Shown one piece after another: positions 5,037-8,060 of a stretch of 8,060 nt of DNA. How positions within the stretch are numbered: position 1 is the stretch's first letter; every line of letters begins with the position of its first letter. Under the pieces are notes generated by a model, which did not search any database, was not told the DNA's origin, and saw nothing but the letters and a program-made list of their open reading frames with translations. Origin of the DNA: Candidatus Woesearchaeota archaeon CG08_land_8_20_14_0_20_47_9 (GTDB taxonomy: Archaea > Nanobdellota > Nanobdellia > Woesearchaeales > CG1-02-47-18); assembly GCA_002763335.1 (NCBI GenBank), contig PEYS01000203.1, positions 1 through 8,060 on the forward strand, written 5' to 3'. Made by a program: the position numbers and the translations under genes.

Positions 5037-6149
5037 TCATTGCTCAGGACCTACCAGCTCCACCACTGCCTCAGAATGGGGGGTCTGCGGAAAAAAGTCG
5101 AACAATGCAGCACTCCTTATCCTGTAGCCCCTGAATTTAGGTATATCCTTTGCGAGCTGTCTGATGTTGCATGAGACGTATATTATTGCCTCTGGCTTTA
5201 GCGCATTTAGCTGCTGTATTGCCTTCGGGTCCATGCCACTCCTGGGTGGATCTGTGATTACAAACAATTGCCCTGGCAGAGTCAATCTTCTTAGCTGCCT
5301 TGCATCAAGCTGTACAGCCTTTACATTCCCTGCCATGTTCTCCCTAATATTCATGTTTGCAGCATCCACTGCCTGCTTGAATTCCTCAACAATTGTGACA
5401 TTCTTAAACAGATTGGCATTAATAATGCCAAAGCAGCCTACACCGCCATAGAGATCAAGGAGGCATGCTTGCCGTGTCTCATAGCCTTGCAGCACCCCCT
5501 GGCAGTATTCATGCATCCTTTCAGCCATCCCGTGGTTGTTCTGGAAGAAGCCCTGGACATTATACCAGAGCCTTCTGCCGAGGTAGACCTCGCTGATCAT
5601 ATCCTTGCCCTTGACAACAAAGTAATCATCATAAACACTCAGGTCTGAGTCTGGAGGGACACGCGTTACAATGATGTTGTTTGCACTTGCCTTCTCCGCA
5701 AATTCCTTGATCTGCGCAATCGCATCAGCCAGCCTTGCGGAGGAGTCGTTTAAGACAAATGACACTGAAGAATCCCTGTTTGCAGTCCTTATAACAGCAT
5801 ACCTGAATGTGCCTGTATGCCTCTTTATGTCAAAGGCGTCAACTCCGGTAAAGAAGCCTCTGATCTCGCCAATGAGGCTGTTAATGCCATCATCAGCAAT
5901 TGCGCAGCGCTCAACATCTATGATGTTCTGCCATCTACCCCTCTGCCTAAGGCCAAGTCCGCCTGGGTGGAAGAGCATATCCATGCGGTTCCTATAGCTA
6001 TAGGTGCTGCCTGAAAAAACCTTTATGCTGTCAAAGCTAATTGCACTCGCAAATCTTTTTTTCTTGCCCTCAATCTGTGCCTCATAAGGCAGTTTCTGCA
6101 GTGTGCAGCCCCCGCATCTATCGAAGTAGGGGCATAATGGTTTAGTCAT
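5037..6149 (-). CDS. RumA/TrmA-type RNA uracil-C5 methyltransferase, Fe-S
   Basis: A 370-residue SAM-dependent m5U methyltransferase. Four cysteines, C6, C12, C15 (C-x5-C-x2-C) and C82, give the family's 4Fe-4S cluster site. Catalytic half: substrate-binding FFQNN (201-205), SAM motif LLDLYGGVGCFG (230-241), TDPPRSGMD (299-307), nucleophile C327 in YVSCN, and FFPQTPHSEAVVEL (352-365) with E360 as the probable general base. There is no N-terminal TRAM domain: the protein begins directly at the Fe-S motif. In Pyrococcus abyssi, proteins of this kind act either on tRNA U54 or on 23S rRNA, so the target here cannot be settled from sequence; automatic annotation would probably say RlmD. Start supported by a TATA box 30 nt upstream. 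Divergent from the HerA-like gene. Confidence 0.9.
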   Translation of the reverse strand: MTKPLCPYFDRCGGCTLQKLPYEAQIEGKKKRFASAISFDSIKVFSGSTYSYRNRMDMLFHPGGLGLRQRGRWQNIIDVERCAIADDGINSLIGEIRGFFTGVDAFDIKRHTGTFRYAVIRTANRDSSVSFVLNDSSARLADAIAQIKEFAEKASANNIIVTRVPPDSDLSVYDDYFVVKGKDMISEVYLGRRLWYNVQGFFQNNHGMAERMHEYCQGVLQGYETRQACLLDLYGGVGCFGIINANLFKNVTIVEEFKQAVDAANMNIRENMAGNVKAVQLDARQLRRLTLPGQLFVITDPPRSGMDPKAIQQLNALKPEAIIYVSCNIRQLAKDIPKFRGYRIRSAALFDFFPQTPHSEAVVELVGPEQ

Positions 6150-6174
6150 CCTACTTGTTTGGGTAATAACTGCC

Positions 6175-6183
6175 TTTAATAAA
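6175..6183 (-). promoter_or_regulatory. TATA box of the methyltransferase gene
   Basis: TTTATTAAA on the minus strand, centred 30 nt before the ATG at 6149. It lies about 20 bp from the TATA box of the divergent HerA-like gene, so the two core promoters nearly abut and could influence each other. Confidence 0.55.
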
Positions 6184-6198
6184 CATGCTGCCGATACA

Positions 6199-6206
6199 TT
6201 TTTATA
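6199..6206 (+). promoter_or_regulatory. TATA box of the HerA-like gene, decides the start
   Basis: TTTTTATA centred about 27 nt before the ATG at 6230. RNA starting near 6228 would leave out the longer-frame ATG at 6185, which lies upstream of this box. This shortens the predicted protein by 15 residues. Confidence 0.65.
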
Positions 6207-6229
6207 GCACTCAGCCTAAGATAAGCGCA

Positions 6230-7549
6230 ATGTACGAGATCATAATAGGCAGGGATGACGAGGACAAGCGCAAGTTTGGGGTAGAGGGAACAGTGCTCCT
6301 TGCAAAGCACTATGTGAGGATGGGTGCAACTGCATCGCTCTCAAACCCGATCTACATGGATGTCATAAGGCCACATGTTGTGTTTATATGCGGCAAGCGT
6401 GGGAGCGGCAAGAGCTATACGATGGGGGCGCTTGCTGAGAGCATATCATCGCTTCCCCACGATATATCCAGAAACCTCAGTGTGATTATCCTAGATACCA
6501 TGGGCATATACTGGACAATGAAGTACAAAAACGAGAGGGACACTGAACTCCTTGCAGAATGGGGGCTTAAGCCTGGGTCAATAAAGATGAACATCTACAT
6601 CCCAGCAGGCTTCTACGATCGCTTCAAGGAGAGTGGAATGCCTGCTGACATGCCATTCGCAATAAGGCCTGGAGAGCTGAACCCTACAGAGTGGTGTATG
6701 ACCTTTGAAATTGACCAGAACAAGCCCATCGGGGTGCTTATTGAGCAAACAATCCACAAACTGAGAAAGGCAAAGGAGAACTACTCAATCGCAGATATCA
6801 TCAGGCTGATACGCTCAGACAAGAAGGCAGAGCAGGCTGTGAGGGATGCTGCTGAGAACAGGTTTATGAATGCCCAGTCCTGGGGGCTGTTCTCAGACAA
6901 GGCAACCCCGATAAAGGAGCTTGTGACTGCAGGCCTGGTCTCTGTTGTTGACATAAGCTGCTACGCAACATCAGAGGGCGGTTCAAGGGTTAAGGCCCTT
7001 GTTATAGGCATCCTCGCGCAGAAGCTCTTTGCCAACAGGATGGTTGCCAGGAGGAGAGAGGAGTTTGACGAGCTCCACGCAACCATGAGCCTTGGCTCAG
7101 AGGATGCAGATGAGAAAAATGAGCTCCCGATCACCTGGGTGCTGATAGATGAGGCTCATGAGTTCCTGCCAAGGCAGGGCAATACTGTTGCAACGCAGCC
7201 GCTTCTAACCCTTCTAAGAGAGGGTCGCCAGCCAGGCATTGCCCTTGTGCTTGCAACCCAGCAGCCAGGCAAGATACATACAGATGTGATGACGCAGTCA
7301 GACATTGTTATATCCCACCGCATAACCGCAAAGATGGATGTGGATGCCTTGGGCACGCTTATGCAGAGCTACATGCGCCAGGGCCTTGACGCAGCAATTG
7401 ACGAGCTTCCCAGCCTTAAGGGGGCAGCAGTAATATTTGACGACACCAATGAGCGCATATACCCTGCCAGAATAAGGCCGAGGGTAACATGGCATGGAGG
7501 GGCATCTCCAACAGCAATAAGAAAAAAGAAGGAGATATTTGATTTTTAG
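6230..7549 (+). CDS. HerA/FtsK-type P-loop ATPase (DUF87-like)
   Basis: A 439-residue ATPase of the HerA-FtsK superfamily. It begins with MYEIIIGRDD, the expected beta-barrel (HAS-like) N-terminus of HerA-type proteins, then RPHVVFICGKRGSGKSY (47-63) with Walker A, WVLIDEAHEF (303-312) with Walker B D307/E308, LLREGRQPG (328-336) carrying the probable arginine finger, and LATQQPGK (341-348) as sensor. Family members are hexameric, ring-shaped motors; canonical HerA works with the nuclease NurA in DNA end resection. No NurA or Mre11/Rad50 gene is in this window, so this may be one of the stand-alone archaeal HerA paralogues. The upstream 15 residues of the longer frame do not resemble the family, in agreement with the TATA-based start. 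Confidence 0.9.
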   Translation: MYEIIIGRDDEDKRKFGVEGTVLLAKHYVRMGATASLSNPIYMDVIRPHVVFICGKRGSGKSYTMGALAESISSLPHDISRNLSVIILDTMGIYWTMKYKNERDTELLAEWGLKPGSIKMNIYIPAGFYDRFKESGMPADMPFAIRPGELNPTEWCMTFEIDQNKPIGVLIEQTIHKLRKAKENYSIADIIRLIRSDKKAEQAVRDAAENRFMNAQSWGLFSDKATPIKELVTAGLVSVVDISCYATSEGGSRVKALVIGILAQKLFANRMVARRREEFDELHATMSLGSEDADEKNELPITWVLIDEAHEFLPRQGNTVATQPLLTLLREGRQPGIALVLATQQPGKIHTDVMTQSDIVISHRITAKMDVDALGTLMQSYMRQGLDAAIDELPSLKGAAVIFDDTNERIYPARIRPRVTWHGGASPTAIRKKKEIFDF

Positions 7550-7550
7550 T

Positions 7551-7597
7551 TATTGGTTATTGGTTTTTAGTAAGAGTCCAAAAACCAACGACCAATA
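7551..7597. terminator. 20-bp hairpin after the HerA-like gene
   Basis: TATTGGTTATTGGTTTTTAG (7551-7570) pairs with the stretch at 7578-7597 across a 7-nt loop: 17 Watson-Crick pairs, one G-U wobble and two mismatches. It starts one base after the stop codon. It may terminate or stabilise the transcript. The ACCAATAACC-type motif in its arms recurs at 5016-5025, after the DUF72 stop, hinting at a repeated 3'-end element. Confidence 0.6.
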
Positions 7598-7623
7598 TTC
7601 ACCACAGTCAAGGGGTCAATTAG

Positions 7624-7632
7624 TTTAATTAA
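7624..7632 (+). promoter_or_regulatory. possible TATA box of the 58-aa membrane protein gene
   Basis: TTTAATTAA, centred 38 nt before the ATG at 7666. This spacing would leave a leader of roughly 12 nt, longer than for the other genes here; a second candidate, TATTTAG near 7641-7647, is rather too close. Confidence 0.35.
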
Positions 7633-7665
7633 TCAGGGGGTATTTAGCTGCGACAGGCGAGATCA

Positions 7666-7842
7666 ATGACCAGGGTTGTGCTTCCAGGGAGCTTTATGAT
7701 TATAGGCATGTTTGGCTTTGTCTTCTCAGCAGTCTACACCATGTCAGGAAGGCTTACCCCTACTTGGGGCTTTACCTTCTGCCTTACATTCCTGATAATG
7801 TTTATTGCCTCTGTGGTTTCTATAACGCCTGGGGAGGTTTGA
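7666..7842 (+). CDS. small two-TM membrane protein, 58 aa
   Basis: A 58-residue protein with two hydrophobic helices (about 8-26 and 35-52) joined by SGRLTPTWG. The second helix ends FIASVVSITPGE, close to the M-F-I-A-S-x-x-S-M-T-P-x-E ending that I recognise from a family of tiny uncharacterised membrane proteins in archaea. Codons are well behaved, there is no internal stop, and an in-frame TAG at 7645-7647 limits the start to this ATG. No function is known. It is probably a monocistronic unit, separated from the HerA-like gene by a 116-bp gap holding a hairpin. Confidence 0.7.
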   Translation: MTRVVLPGSFMIIGMFGFVFSAVYTMSGRLTPTWGFTFCLTFLIMFIASVVSITPGEV

Positions 7843-7958
7843 GAGGCAGAGTAGTAAGCCTTGGGATTCTGGTTCTTAAACCATAACAATGAAAACTTTG
7901 AATAACCTCGACTTCCTAGCTCAGTCGGTATTCAAAGCCCTCCAATGTTTGAACACAC

Positions 7959-7966
7959 ATAAATAT
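7959..7966 (+). promoter_or_regulatory. possible TATA box for a gene starting at 7990
   Basis: ATAAATAT centred 27 nt before the ATG at 7990, exactly the spacing of the leaderless genes elsewhere in the window. The stretch is AT-rich overall (ATTATTATAA follows), which weakens the match. Confidence 0.35.
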
Positions 7967-7989
7967 TATTATAACTGGAACAACAAGTG

Positions 7990-8060
7990 ATGCAAGCACA
8001 GCAATTAACATCAAGGCGCCTAGATTTTTTGATACTCAAAAGTTCGTGGGTAGCTCGCCC
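7990..8060 (+). CDS. possible gene start, truncated by the window end
   Basis: The open frame beginning MQAQQLTSRRLDFLILKSSW has no stop before the window ends, so only 23 residues are visible. It is supported mainly by the TATA-like box 27 nt upstream. A competing minus-strand frame across the same DNA (8011-7916, 31 aa) encodes a very hydrophobic peptide (LIAVLASLVVPVIIIFM), so the true strand is uncertain. No family can be assigned. Confidence 0.3.
   Translation, partial: MQAQQLTSRRLDFLILKSSWVAR

Noticed and set aside
5164..6014. Plus-strand ORFs opposite the methyltransferase gene
   Set aside because: Antisense shadows of a clearly coding frame with intact family motifs.
7917..7930. TAGCTCAGTCGGTA, identical to a typical tRNA D-arm
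   Set aside because: The 3' side of the D-stem (GAGC) is missing after GGTA, there is no anticodon arm, no T-arm on the same strand and no matching acceptor halves. At most a tRNA fragment.
8040..8060. GGGTAGCTCGCCC at the window end as a possible tRNA start
   Set aside because: The invariant A14 after TAGCTC is replaced by G, and the rest is outside the window.
1..8060. CRISPR array, insertion sequence or transposase
   Set aside because: No regularly spaced repeats and no transposase or integrase motifs in any frame; the 1514-1603 hairpin is the only mobile-like element.

Overview
The window reads as archaeal, probably from an uncultured small-genome (DPANN-type) lineage. Three things support this. 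Most genes have a TATA box about 27-32 nt before the first plausible ATG and no Shine-Dalgarno (SD) sequence, the archaeal leaderless pattern. The protein families are typical of archaea: a HerA-like ATPase, a 7-TM protein paired with a small winged-helix protein, a PIN nuclease, an Fe-S m5U methyltransferase and a tiny two-TM protein with an archaeal-type C-terminus. Finally, the gene order is loose, with many strand switches. The phylum is inferred; there is no rRNA or complete tRNA to anchor it.

Layout, left to right. An AAA+ ATPase of the DUF4143 class (196-1497, +) stands alone behind its own promoter. A 550-bp spacer (1498-2050) is not empty: it holds a 90-bp imperfect hairpin (1514-1603), a small minus-strand ORF with a strong SD (1637-1801) and a second long structured element (1834-1921) lying in what would be that ORF's leader. 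Next comes a two-gene plus-strand operon: a 7-TM membrane protein (2051-2743) whose end overlaps a winged-helix DNA-binding protein (2724-2996) across a run of eight A's. Facing it is a minus-strand pair, a basic cystatin/PepSY-like protein (4093-3722) overlapping a PIN-family nuclease (3732-3175), with toxin-antitoxin-like organisation. Then follow a DUF72 protein (4273-5013, +), a convergent RumA/TrmA-type RNA methyltransferase (6149-5037, -) and, divergent from it, a HerA-like ATPase (6230-7549, +). The end holds a 20-bp hairpin, a 58-aa membrane protein (7666-7842) and a possible gene start running off the window (7990-).

The genes do not form one pathway: most are separate units. The two meaningful units are the 7-TM/winged-helix pair, perhaps a membrane-linked regulator, and the PIN pair. 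The best candidates for something undescribed are the A8 overlap, which could fuse the membrane and DNA-binding proteins by slippage, and the structured 1498-2050 spacer with its small ORF. Promoter spacing also moves the likely starts of four genes downstream of their longest reading frames.
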